NCBI RefSeq assembly: GCF_000308695.1
Contig: NZ_BAGG01000088.1
Span: forward strand, 1 to 64,000
Direction of reading: 5' to 3'
Source: Nocardia takedensis NBRC 100417
GTDB taxonomy: Bacteria; Actinomycetota; Actinomycetes; Mycobacteriales; Mycobacteriaceae
DNA: 64,000 nucleotides
The notes beneath the pieces were generated by a model. The model was given only the letters and a program-made list of their open reading frames with translations. It made no database searches and was not told the origin of the DNA. Made by a program: the position numbers and the translations under genes. Below, piece by piece: positions 33,774-41,565 of this stretch (within the stretch, counting starts at the first letter, position 1; every line of letters begins with the position of its first letter).

Positions 33774-34880
33774 ATGCCCGAATCGCCCTTCCTTGTCATC
33801 GACCCTGGAAGAGTCGCCGCGAATTTCCGCGCCCTCGCCACCGCCCTGTCCCCCCGACCGACCCGCATCCGTTACGCGGTCAAGGCAAGTCCGGTCGATG
33901 AGCTGATCACCCTGCTCGCCGCCGAGAACGCCGAATTCGATGTCGCCAGTCTCGGCGAGATCCACCAATGTCTGGCTCTGGGCCTCTCGCCCGCCACCCT
34001 CTGCTACGGCAACCCCATCAAGAAGGCCGCCGATATCGCGCGCGCCCACGCACTGGGGATCCGCCGCTACGCCTTCGACACCGAGGACGATCTGGCTCGC
34101 ATCGCCGAGCACGCCCCCGGCGCCGAAGTCGAATGCCGGTTCCTGTCCGCGGCCCCGGCCTCCCGTACGCCCTTCGGCACGAAGTTCGGCTGCGCGCCCG
34201 CCGAGGCGGTACGCCTGCTCGCCCGCGCCCGCGATCTCGGCCTTGATCCCGCGGGTCCCTACTTCCACGTCGGCTCCCAGCAACTCGATCCCGAGGCGTG
34301 GCGGATCGGCATCACCCAGGCCGCCGAGATCACCGAGGCGTTGGCGGACAAGGGAATCGCCGTGCGCACCGTGAACATCGGTGGCGGCTTGCCGATCTCC
34401 TACGCCGAATCCGCTCCCGGACTCGACGAGTTCGCCGCGGTCATCACCGACGCCGCCGCCCGATTCCTGCCCGCGACAACCGAACTCGTGGTCGAGCCCG
34501 GCCGCGCGCTGGTCGGCGACGCGGGCACCATCCACGCCGAGGTCGTCGGGGTGCGCACCGCACCGGACGGACGGCGCTGGGTCTATCTCGACGTCGGCCG
34601 CTACAACGGCATGGCCGAGACGGAGAACGAGTACATCGCCTACCAATTCGAGACCGACCGCGACGGCGATCCCGTCGACGAGGCGGTGGTCGCCGGACCG
34701 ACCTGCGACGGCGACGATGTACTGTACCAACGCACGCGTGTCCTTCTGCCGACCACGTTGCGAGCCGGCGATCCCATCCGGATCCTGCACACCGGCGCCT
34801 ACACGGCGAGCTATTCGTCGGTGTCCTTCAATGGTTTTCCGCCCCTGACCGTTCATGTCTCGGGCGCTGAGCGAGAGTGA
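33774..34880 (+). CDS. Type III PLP-dependent decarboxylase (ornithine/lysine/DAP decarboxylase fold)
   Basis: The 368-residue alanine-racemase-fold decarboxylase has the PLP lysine in Tyr-Ala-Val-Lys37-Ala-Ser-Pro, the phosphate-binding Gly-Gly-Gly (203-205), Glu-Pro-Gly-Arg (241-244), and the cross-subunit catalytic Cys311-Asp312 motif (Gly-Pro-Thr-Cys-Asp-Gly-Asp-Asp). It lacks the extra N-terminal domain of eukaryotic ODC. The close pairing with an AdoMet decarboxylase-aminopropyltransferase gene (four-base overlap) argues that the product is a polyamine precursor such as putrescine or cadaverine; which one cannot be decided from sequence. The ATG has no strong ribosome site. Confidence 0.85.
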   Translation: MPESPFLVIDPGRVAANFRALATALSPRPTRIRYAVKASPVDELITLLAAENAEFDVASLGEIHQCLALGLSPATLCYGNPIKKAADIARAHALGIRRYAFDTEDDLARIAEHAPGAEVECRFLSAAPASRTPFGTKFGCAPAEAVRLLARARDLGLDPAGPYFHVGSQQLDPEAWRIGITQAAEITEALADKGIAVRTVNIGGGLPISYAESAPGLDEFAAVITDAAARFLPATTELVVEPGRALVGDAGTIHAEVVGVRTAPDGRRWVYLDVGRYNGMAETENEYIAYQFETDRDGDPVDEAVVAGPTCDGDDVLYQRTRVLLPTTLRAGDPIRILHTGAYTASYSSVSFNGFPPLTVHVSGAERE

Positions 34881-36097
34881 GTCTGCTCATGACAGCGGAA
34901 TTCACCGGTTGGCACGTGCTGGCCGAGTTCGGTGGTGTCGACGCGGCGCTGTGCGACGACCTCGAACGACTCGAATCGGCGTTGCGTGAGTCGCTGATCG
35001 CGGCGGGCGTCACCATCTGCGATGTCGTACACAAGAAGTTCGATCCGCAGGGGGTGACCGTCCTCGCGCTGTTGTCGGAGTCCCACGCCTCGATTCACAC
35101 CTATCCGGAGTCCGGCGACATCTTCGTCGACGTCTTCACCTGCGGAAGCATCGGTGCGGGCGCGACCAAGGCCGTCGAGTTGCTGCGCGACAAGCTCTCT
35201 CCCGCCGAGGTTCGGATGCAGGTCATCCAGCGCGGTCACGGGGCGGAGAAGGTCCGCGAACCCGTCGGCGCCGGGCTGACCCGCACCTGGGATCTGCACG
35301 AGGTGGTCGTCGACACCCACACCCCGTTCCAGCACATGGTCATCGCCAGGACCGAGCAGGGGCTGAGCCTGTTCTCCGACGACGATCGCCAGTCCACCGA
35401 GTTCTCCCAGCTCACCTATCACGAGGCGATGATGGTTCCGGCCTTCGTGCTCGCGGAGAAACTGGATCGGGTGCTGATCATCGGGTCGGGCGAGGGCGTG
35501 GCCAGTCAGATGTCGGTCGGCGCGGGCGCGACCGTGGTCGACCACGTCGACATCGATCAACTCGAGGTCGAGTTGTGCGCCGAGCACCTGCCCTACGGGT
35601 ACACCACCGCGGAACTCGCGGCGGCGGTGGCGGGCGAGGGTCCGATCAAGGTGCACTACGCCGACGGGTGGGATTTCCTGGCCGAAGCCCAGCGGGAGGG
35701 GCGGACCTATGACGTCATCGTCATCGATCTGCCCGACGAGCGGGTCGAGGACGCGCAGCACAACCGCCTCTACGAGGCGGAGTTCCTGTCCCGATGTAAG
35801 GCCCTGCTCGCGCCGGGCGGCGTGCTCAGCGCGCAGGCGGGGTGCGCGACGATGTGGCGCAACGAGACGTTGGAACGGTCGTGGGCGCGCTTCCACGAGC
35901 AGTTCGGCACGGTGGTCATCTACACCAGCGACGAGCACGAGTGGTCGTTCCTGTTCGGCCTGAACGAGCGGATCGCGGACCCGGTGCCGGGGATGACCGA
36001 CCGTTTGGTCACCTTGCCGTATCGGCCGCAGACCCTCGACGCCCGCGCCTTGGTGCGCGGCGCGATCGAACCGTACGCGCTGCGCGCGGGGCGCTAG
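34877..36097 (+). CDS. Fused AdoMet decarboxylase (SpeD) - spermidine synthase-like aminopropyltransferase (SpeE)
   Basis: The 406-residue protein joins two enzymes. Residues 1-125 are a SpeD proenzyme: Ser-Glu68-Ser69-His-Ala-Ser-Ile-His74, with the pyruvoyl group expected to form from Ser69 after cleavage of Glu68-Ser69, and Cys89 in Phe-Thr-Cys-Gly. Residues 135-406 are a spermidine-synthase fold: Gly-Ser-Gly-Glu-Gly (203-207), Asp284-Leu-Pro-Asp287, and Tyr181-His-Glu. Decarboxylated AdoMet made by the first half would be the aminopropyl donor for the second. The Asp-Glu that usually precedes the Tyr-x-Glu motif is Phe-Ser-Gln here, so the acceptor amine may differ. Translation is coupled to the decarboxylase (GTGA overlap); ATG 34889 is an alternative start. 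Confidence 0.88.
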   Translation: MSLLMTAEFTGWHVLAEFGGVDAALCDDLERLESALRESLIAAGVTICDVVHKKFDPQGVTVLALLSESHASIHTYPESGDIFVDVFTCGSIGAGATKAVELLRDKLSPAEVRMQVIQRGHGAEKVREPVGAGLTRTWDLHEVVVDTHTPFQHMVIARTEQGLSLFSDDDRQSTEFSQLTYHEAMMVPAFVLAEKLDRVLIIGSGEGVASQMSVGAGATVVDHVDIDQLEVELCAEHLPYGYTTAELAAAVAGEGPIKVHYADGWDFLAEAQREGRTYDVIVIDLPDERVEDAQHNRLYEAEFLSRCKALLAPGGVLSAQAGCATMWRNETLERSWARFHEQFGTVVIYTSDEHEWSFLFGLNERIADPVPGMTDRLVTLPYRPQTLDARALVRGAIEPYALRAGR

Positions 36098-36108
36098 GAG
36101 ATCGTCGG

Positions 36109-36136
36109 ACGCCCCGTCGCCGCGGCGGCGGGGCGT
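36109..36136. terminator. GC hairpin between convergent genes
   Basis: ACGCCCC and GGGGCGT flank a GC-rich interior 12 bases after the SpeD-SpeE stop, giving a long hairpin with minor mismatch. It lies between that operon and the converging cyclotransferase-like gene. Confidence 0.45.
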
Positions 36137-36146
36137 TCGGCGTTTC

Positions 36147-36866
36147 TCAACCGGTCGCGCGCCACTGTCCGCATTCGGTGACGAAGGCCGCCAGGTGGGC
36201 GGTGGCGAAGTCGGCGTGTTCCCAGTCCTGGTCCAGGACCGGGCCGGTCCAGACGTAGGCCAGGACCGCGCCGTCGGGGGTGTCGAGGCGGCGCAGTTCG
36301 TATTCCTCGTCCTCGAAATCGTCCAGGACCGCCCATTCGCGCGGATCGAGGCCGGTCAGCAGCAGTCCGGGGGCGTGCGCGTCCGGCGCGGGGACCAGAC
36401 CGGGATAGATCCGCCCCGGCAGCGCCGCGACGCGCCAACCCGCCAGGTCGGCGGTCTCGGTGTGCGGGCTGCGCCCGATCAGTTCGCGCAGGACTTCGGG
36501 GAAACGCAGCGTGCCGTAGACGAACAAGGTGTCCTGCGGGCCGACGGGTCGTTCGGCGTCGGGGATCGCGGGTGCGCGCGCGGCCGATTCCTGCCGCCGC
36601 CACTTCACCAGCAGCCACGCGCACCAGCCCGCCACGGCCGCGCCGACGGCCATCGCCGGGAGTTCGCCGTCGACCAGATGGCCGATCACTCCGATGCCGC
36701 CGAACACGACGCCGACCCAGGCGGCGGTCCTGGGGTGCCGCCGGAGCAGATCGCGCACGGCGTGCACGGCGTGGCGGACCTCTTCCGGGTGACGCTTGCA
36801 CCAGAGCACGAAGTAGATCGGCCAGGCGACCGGGAAGAGCAGGATCACAACGATGCGCGCAACCAT
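36147..36866 (-). CDS. Gamma-glutamylcyclotransferase-like (GGCT/AIG2) protein with N-terminal membrane anchor
   Basis: The 239-residue protein has two hydrophobic regions near residues 4-22 and 48-88, then a soluble GGCT domain: Val-Tyr-Gly-Thr-Leu-Arg near 116-121 and Leu-Asp-Asp-Phe-Glu-Asp-Glu-Glu-Tyr near 180, which supplies the catalytic Glu. AIG2/GGCT folds cyclise gamma-glutamyl amines or related amides; a membrane anchor is unusual for the group and suggests action at the inner face of the membrane. ATG at 36866 is used. Confidence 0.8.
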   Translation of the reverse strand: MVARIVVILLFPVAWPIYFVLWCKRHPEEVRHAVHAVRDLLRRHPRTAAWVGVVFGGIGVIGHLVDGELPAMAVGAAVAGWCAWLLVKWRRQESAARAPAIPDAERPVGPQDTLFVYGTLRFPEVLRELIGRSPHTETADLAGWRVAALPGRIYPGLVPAPDAHAPGLLLTGLDPREWAVLDDFEDEEYELRRLDTPDGAVLAYVWTGPVLDQDWEHADFATAHLAAFVTECGQWRATG

Positions 36867-37085
36867 ATTCCGTGCCTCCGTGCCACCCGCCGTACCAGAT
36901 ATCCGAGGGCACGGCCGCCGGACGCTGCCCTCCCAGTGTCCCCTACCGCGGGCGGGGACGCAGGGGAACGGGCGGCCCGTTTGCTCTGCCCTTGCCGGTG
37001 CGTCGTCACCTCGATGGGCTACCCGTTCGTTCGCGCGCCATGCAGGATGTGACGTGCCCGCCCGCGGTCGCCTCCGGCCGAACTG

Positions 37086-37994
37086 TCAGTGCGGACGGTG
37101 TGCCCGCACGATCGCGGCGAGGAATTCGTAGTCCTCGGCGCGAGCGGTGGAGGCCCGGTGGACCAGTCCGATGGTACGTCCCGGCGCGGGTGCGGCGAAA
37201 TGCGCGGTTTCCAATGCGCCACGGGCGGTTTCGGCGGCCACGGCCATCCGGGGGATCAACGTGACGCCGAGGCCGCCCGCCACGCACTGCACGACCGTGG
37301 AGAGCGAGGCGGCCCTGGTGTCGCCGACCGCGCCCGGCGCGACGTCGAAGGAGCGGCACAGGTCGAGGGTCTGGTCACGCAGGCAGTGCCCTTCGTCCAG
37401 GAGCAGCAGCGGCTGGTCGCCCAAGGCGTTCGGGGCGATGTCGGCGCGACCGCCGAGTTCGTGGCCGCGCGGGGTGACGAGCACGAATTCCTCGTCGAAC
37501 AACGGGATCTCGACGACGCCGTGCGCCTGGGTCGGCAGGGCGAGCAAGGCGACGTCGAGCACCCCGGTGCGCAGCCCCTCCAGCAGTCGCGTGGTCTGAT
37601 CCTCGACGATCTGGGGATGCAGGTCGGGCAGTCGCTTGCGCAGTTGCGGGAGCAGGGTGGGCAGGACGTAGGGCGCGACCGTGGGGATGATGCCCATCCG
37701 CAGGGCGCCGCCCAGACCGCCGCCGGTGGCCGAGGCCACGAAGCGGTCGGCGGCCTCGAGGGTGGCCATCGCCTGCGGCAGCAGTCGCGTCCCGGCGGCG
37801 GTGACCAGCACGCGCCGGGTGCTGCGTTCGATGAGCTGTAGGCCGAGGCCGTTTTCCAGGGCGGCCAGTGCCTGCGATAACGTGGGTTGGCTCACGCTGA
37901 GACGAGCTGCGGCGGTGCCGAAATGGCGGTACTCGGCGATCGCCACGAACGCACGCAGCTGCGACAGTGTTGGCTGATAAGTCTGATCAGTCAC
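37086..37994 (-). CDS. oxyR: LysR-family hydrogen peroxide sensor OxyR
   Basis: The 302-residue LysR protein has an N-terminal winged helix (Phe-Gly-Thr-Ala-Ala-Ala-Arg-Leu-Ser-Val-Ser-Gln-Pro-Thr-Leu-Ser) and a periplasmic-binding-like domain with the redox pair Cys204 and Cys213 in Gly-His-Cys-Leu-Arg-Asp-Gln-Thr-Leu-Asp-Leu-Cys, nine residues apart as in E. coli OxyR. Oxidation by peroxide would switch on the divergent ahpC-ahpD genes. GTG 37994 is chosen: a TACACT -10 box lies seven bases upstream, implying a leaderless message and leaving operator half-sites in the shared intergenic region. Unlike the broken oxyR of M. tuberculosis, this copy is intact. Confidence 0.92.
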   Translation of the reverse strand: MTDQTYQPTLSQLRAFVAIAEYRHFGTAAARLSVSQPTLSQALAALENGLGLQLIERSTRRVLVTAAGTRLLPQAMATLEAADRFVASATGGGLGGALRMGIIPTVAPYVLPTLLPQLRKRLPDLHPQIVEDQTTRLLEGLRTGVLDVALLALPTQAHGVVEIPLFDEEFVLVTPRGHELGGRADIAPNALGDQPLLLLDEGHCLRDQTLDLCRSFDVAPGAVGDTRAASLSTVVQCVAGGLGVTLIPRMAVAAETARGALETAHFAAPAPGRTIGLVHRASTARAEDYEFLAAIVRAHRPH

Positions 37995-38020
37995 GCCTAT
38001 CAGTGTAGTGCGACTGATCA
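37974..38020. promoter_or_regulatory. Candidate OxyR operator array and oxyR -10 box
   Basis: CTGATA (37974), the palindrome CTGATCAG (37983-37990), TATCAG (37998) and CTGATCA (38014) form a run of related half-sites about one to one-and-a-half helical turns apart. The oxyR -10 element (complement of AGTGTA at 38002-38007) lies within it, so OxyR would repress itself while activating ahpC. Confidence 0.4.
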
Positions 38021-38104
38021 CCTTTACCTTTCACTGCGCGTTGGGCAAGATCACGAACGCACGCATCGCACGCCGACAATCCCACAAAGGACGAGGAGAC
38101 AAGC

Positions 38105-38692
38105 ATGGCCCTGCTGACCATCGGCGACCAATTCCCGGCATACAACCTCACCGCCGTCATCGGCGGTGACCTGTCGAAGGTCGACGCTCAGCAGCCCGAC
38201 GACTACTTCACCCGGATCACCAGCGACGACCACGCGGGCAAATGGCGCGTGATCTTCTTCTGGCCCAAGGACTTCACCTTCGTGTGCCCGACCGAGATCG
38301 CCGCGTTCGGCAAGCTCGAAGAGGAATTCGCCGATCGCGACGCGCAGATCCTCGGCGCGTCGGTCGACAACGAGTTCGTGCACTTCCAGTGGCGTGCCCA
38401 GCACGAGGACCTCAAGACCCTCCCCTTCCCGATGCTGTCGGACCTCAAGCGCGAACTCGCCTCGGCCACCGGCGTTCTCAACGCCGACGGCGTCGCGGAC
38501 CGCGCCACTTTCATCGTGGACCCGAACAACGAGATCCAGTTCGTCTCGGTCACCGCCGGGTCGGTCGGCCGCAACGTCGACGAGGTGCTGCGCGTACTCG
38601 ACGCGCTGCAGTCCGACGAACTGTGCGCCTGCAACTGGAAGAAGGGCGATCCGACGATCGACGCGGGCCAACTGCTCGCCGCGAGCGTCTGA
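38105..38692 (+). CDS. ahpC: Alkyl hydroperoxide reductase AhpC (peroxiredoxin)
   Basis: The 195-residue typical 2-Cys peroxiredoxin has the peroxidatic Cys61 in Phe-Val-Cys-Pro-Thr-Glu and resolving Cys174/Cys176 in Leu-Cys-Ala-Cys-Asn-Trp, the same three positions as mycobacterial AhpC. It reduces organic peroxides and peroxynitrite in the cytoplasm, receiving electrons from AhpD through lipoamide/SucB-Lpd in that family. ACGAGGAG precedes the ATG. It is divergent from oxyR and followed 66 bases later by ahpD. Confidence 0.96.
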   Translation: MALLTIGDQFPAYNLTAVIGGDLSKVDAQQPDDYFTRITSDDHAGKWRVIFFWPKDFTFVCPTEIAAFGKLEEEFADRDAQILGASVDNEFVHFQWRAQHEDLKTLPFPMLSDLKRELASATGVLNADGVADRATFIVDPNNEIQFVSVTAGSVGRNVDEVLRVLDALQSDELCACNWKKGDPTIDAGQLLAASV

Positions 38693-38758
38693 GCCACACC
38701 ACCACGATCATCGCCCCACCCCCGCGCCGCGGGGACGATCCGAGCCGAGGAATCACCC

Positions 38759-39298
38759 ATGAGCATTGAGAACCTGAAGAACTCCCTCCCCGAGTACGCC
38801 AAGGACCTCAAACTCAACCTGTCATCGATCTCGCGCACCACGGTGCTCACCGAGCAGCAGCTGTGGGGCACCCTGCTCGCGTCGGCGGCCGCCACCCGTT
38901 CGGCCACGACGCTGCGCGAGATCGCCGAGGAAGCGGCCGACACCCTGTCGGCCGAGGCGTACGACGCCGCTCTCGGCGCCGCGTCCATCATGGGCATGAA
39001 CAACGTGTTCTATCGCGGCAAGGCGTTCCTCGAGGGTCGCTACGACGATCTGCGCGCGGGTCTGCGGATGAACATCATCGGCAACCCGGGTGTGGACAAG
39101 GCCGACTTCGAGCTGTGGTCATTCGCGGTCTCCTCGATCAACGGCTGCGCGCACTGCCTGGAAGCCCACGAGAAGACCCTGCGCGAGGCGGGCGTCTCGC
39201 GCGAGGTGATCTTCGAGTCGCTGCGCGCGGCGGCCATCGTCGCCGGCGTCGGGCAGGCCGTGGTGTCGACCGAGTCGCTGGCGGCCGCCGCGCTCTGA
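38759..39298 (+). CDS. ahpD: Alkylhydroperoxidase AhpD
   Basis: This 179-residue all-helical protein has the active site Glu118, Cys130-Ala-His132-Cys133, His137 in exactly the positions known for M. tuberculosis AhpD. It has weak peroxidase activity of its own and acts mainly as the disulfide adaptor that recharges AhpC with electrons from dihydrolipoamide. GAGG precedes the ATG by nine bases. It is co-transcribed with ahpC, and a strong terminator follows it. Confidence 0.95.
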   Translation: MSIENLKNSLPEYAKDLKLNLSSISRTTVLTEQQLWGTLLASAAATRSATTLREIAEEAADTLSAEAYDAALGAASIMGMNNVFYRGKAFLEGRYDDLRAGLRMNIIGNPGVDKADFELWSFAVSSINGCAHCLEAHEKTLREAGVSREVIFESLRAAAIVAGVGQAVVSTESLAAAAL

Positions 39299-39320
39299 AC
39301 TCGCCGCGACGTCGGATTCC

Positions 39321-39360
39321 GTGCCCCGCTCCCCTCTGGAGCGGGGCACGTTTCGTTTCT
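39321..39360 (+). terminator. Rho-independent terminator after ahpD
   Basis: GTGCCCCGCTCC, five-base loop, GGAGCGGGGCAC give a perfect 12-bp stem, followed by a T-rich run (GTTTCGTTTCTT). It closes the ahpC-ahpD operon. Confidence 0.85.
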
Positions 39361-39492
39361 TCGCTACCATTCAGCTATCGGCAAAATCACAGCTTCCGAC
39401 GGCCGGTGCGATGACCACCGGGTTTGCGGCAATCACCGGTGAGGATCATCGACATGGGTCGTTGTCGGCTCCGTGGCGCACGGGTCGGCCGG

Positions 39493-39498
39493 TAGGCT
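39493..39498 (+). promoter_or_regulatory. -10 element of the PhzF-like gene (leaderless)
   Basis: TAGGCT ends six bases before the ATG at 39505; no Shine-Dalgarno sequence is present. Confidence 0.4.
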
Positions 39499-39504
39499 CG
39501 CGGC

Positions 39505-40206
39505 ATGGGCACACACGGTGAACCTGAGGTCATGAGCACGCGGGTCGAGGTGGTGCGCGTCTTCACCGATGCCGCGGGTCGACTCGGTAACGAGCTCGGC
39601 ATCGCCAGAGCCGCCGAGGTGATCGCCGCCGATCCGCAGGCGCTGGCCGCCCGCGCGGGCTTCAGCGAGACGGTGGTCGTCTCCGATCCGGTGGACGAGA
39701 TCGCCCGCGTACGCGTTTACACCCCCGCCTTGGAACTGCCCTTCGCCGGACATCCGTCGGTCGGCACCGCCTGGTGGTTCGCCGAACAGGGCATTCCGGT
39801 CAAGGTGCTCCAGATGGCGGCCGGACCGGTCACGATCGAGATGACCGGCGGGCTGACCTGGATCAAGGCCCGCGGCGAATGGGCTCCCGACTTCACCTTC
39901 CACCAAGTGGCCGACCTCGAGGAGCTCGAGGCGCTGCGGCCCGACGATTTCACCGGCGGCCCGCACTACCTGTGGACCTGGACCGACGAACACCGTGGCG
40001 CGCTGCGCTCGCGCATGTTCGCCCCGACCATGGGCATCGCCGAGGACGAGGCCACCGGCGCGGCGGCCGTCGCGCTGACCGCGCAGCTGAGGCAGGGTTT
40101 GGTCATCACCCAGGGCAAGGGCTCCCAGCTGTTCACCCAGTGGGATTCCGACGGATGGGTGCATCTCGGCGGGCGGGTCAGCGCCGATTCGGTGATCGAT
40201 ATCTGA
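39505..40206 (+). CDS. PhzF-family isomerase-like protein
   Basis: The 233-residue protein keeps the PhzF catalytic features: Ser-Glu-Thr near residue 55, Leu-Pro-Phe-Ala-Gly-His-Pro-Ser-Val-Gly-Thr near 76-86, and Gly-Ile-Ala-Glu-Asp-Glu-Ala-Thr-Gly-Ala-Ala near 180. The family has a diaminopimelate-epimerase fold; PhzF itself isomerises a phenazine precursor, but most members have unknown substrates. It is shorter than the usual 260-300 residues, and there are no phenazine genes nearby, so no phenazine role should be assumed. Confidence 0.83.
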   Translation: MGTHGEPEVMSTRVEVVRVFTDAAGRLGNELGIARAAEVIAADPQALAARAGFSETVVVSDPVDEIARVRVYTPALELPFAGHPSVGTAWWFAEQGIPVKVLQMAAGPVTIEMTGGLTWIKARGEWAPDFTFHQVADLEELEALRPDDFTGGPHYLWTWTDEHRGALRSRMFAPTMGIAEDEATGAAAVALTAQLRQGLVITQGKGSQLFTQWDSDGWVHLGGRVSADSVIDI

Positions 40207-40222
40207 GTCACCGGCCTCCGGG

Positions 40223-41035
40223 TCACCCGTGGACGGCGGCGATCAGCATGTACGCCGTGCCCAGGTCCATCACCAGGTGCGGGATCACCGCCGAAGCGCC
40301 CGCGGACGGATGGGCGAGCAGATGCGGACGGTGGGTCGCGGGCAGGACCAGCATGACGGCCGCGTCCAGACAGAACAGGGTCGCCAACGCCAGGGCGGGC
40401 GCGACGGCGGGACCGGAGTGGCCGGCGCCGTTGTGGCCCGACATCGCATAGAGCATCGCCGCCGCCGCGACCGCGTGGTAGCCCAACGCTCCGGCCCGGT
40501 GGATCACCGCGTCGAAACCATTGCGGTGCGGCGTGATAGCGGTGCCGTGCGGCGTGATAGCGGCGTGCCGAGTACCGTCAGGGTGCTGATCGACGCCTGA
40601 GCGCTGTTCGACGCCGAAGTGCTGGGCGAGGCCGATCAGCGGCAGCAGGACGAACACCACGGCCATCGCGGTCAGCACCCCGCGCAGGGCGTGCGGGTCC
40701 GCGGTCGCGGGGAACACCAGCATGGTCAGCATCACCAGACACATCAGCAGGTGCGCGGCATCCGATTCGCGATGCGCGGACGTCGAGACTTCCCGCGCGG
40801 TCGCCGAATCGCCGACCACCGCCGGATTGTCGACCACCGCCGAAGCACCCGCCGCCGCTGAATCGCCCGCCGCGGTCGAATCGCCGGAAGTGACGTCAGC
40901 ACGAAATCCACTGTGCGCCAACGCCTCCACACGGAGCGGTAGCGCCAAGCGCGTCGCGACGATCACCGCCGCGACGGCGAAGGCGAACGCCGCCGACCAC
41001 CGCAACACGGCGTACTGCTGCACGAAAGCCGTCAC
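40223..41035 (-). CDS. DUF5134 integral membrane protein
   Basis: The 270-residue protein has six to seven hydrophobic segments with conserved His residues (Asp-Ala-Ala-His-Leu-Leu-Met, Ala-Gln-His-Phe, Gly-Tyr-His-Ala-Val), typical of DUF5134 proteins of mycobacteria and nocardiae, whose function is unknown. Two cytoplasmic or external loops contain low-complexity expansions: an Ala/Ser/Asp-rich stretch (about residues 45-80) and a duplicated Ala-Ile-Thr-Pro-His unit. GTG 41035 follows GGAAGG by seven bases. It sits near a second small membrane protein on the same strand. Confidence 0.78.
   Translation of the reverse strand: MTAFVQQYAVLRWSAAFAFAVAAVIVATRLALPLRVEALAHSGFRADVTSGDSTAAGDSAAAGASAVVDNPAVVGDSATAREVSTSAHRESDAAHLLMCLVMLTMLVFPATADPHALRGVLTAMAVVFVLLPLIGLAQHFGVEQRSGVDQHPDGTRHAAITPHGTAITPHRNGFDAVIHRAGALGYHAVAAAAMLYAMSGHNGAGHSGPAVAPALALATLFCLDAAVMLVLPATHRPHLLAHPSAGASAVIPHLVMDLGTAYMLIAAVHG
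40527..40570. repeat. Tandem duplication inside the DUF5134 gene
   Basis: TGCGGCGTGATAGCGG occurs at 40527 and again at 40548 (21-bp period), coding for two copies of Ala-Ile-Thr-Pro-His in a loop between membrane segments. It preserves the frame and could vary in copy number. Confidence 0.7.
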
Positions 41036-41275
41036 ACCCCACCACCTTCCGACGCGTACACCCATGCTCGCACCGACAAGACCGTGTCCGCGGGAGTTCA
41101 GGGGTCCGTGCGGTGCCCCCACACCGCCCCCGCGTCGCCTTCACGCCGCCGAAGCCCACCGCCTCACGGCACGCCCACCGCGCCCCGACCTGTCCGCCGT
41201 GCCGACGGCCGCGTCATCGCATCGTCTGGCCTCGCCACACGCCACCCAGCCGGGTCATCGCGCTGCCCGTCCGCC

Positions 41276-41458
41276 TCACCACGCGGCCCGCCCGCTGGAT
41301 CGTGCGGAACGGCGGGCCCGCCACCGCGCCACCATGGGCGCGCCCGGTGGCGTCACGGCGGCGGCGACCACGGAGGCGGCCAGGAGATAGGTCGCCACCG
41401 CGACCGCCGAGACCAGGAACACCCTGGCCGTCGCACTGCGCTCGCGCGCATCGCTCAT
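41276..41458 (-). CDS. Small single-span membrane protein
   Basis: This 60-residue protein starts Met-Ser-Asp-Ala-Arg-Glu-Arg, has one hydrophobic segment (about residues 12-34, Ala/Val-rich), and a very basic C-terminal tail of Arg, Ser and Ala. A good ribosome site, AAGGGGGA five bases before ATG, supports it as a real gene although no family is recognised. It reads toward the DUF5134 gene with 240 empty bases between them and starts about 110 bases after the end of the acyl-CoA synthetase gene on the same strand. Confidence 0.5.
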   Translation of the reverse strand: MSDARERSATARVFLVSAVAVATYLLAASVVAAAVTPPGAPMVARWRARRSARSSGRAAW

Positions 41459-41565
41459 GATCGTCCCCCTTGGTCGGATCACCGTGCAGCATAGCCACGG
41501 GTCCATCGCGGGGTGGCCGATCACGCTCGCGCACCGAGAAATTCACCTTTGCGCCGGCGTCGCGA

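Noticed and set aside
39505..40206. Phenazine biosynthesis gene
   Set aside because: PhzF-fold proteins are common outside phenazine clusters and no other phz gene is present.
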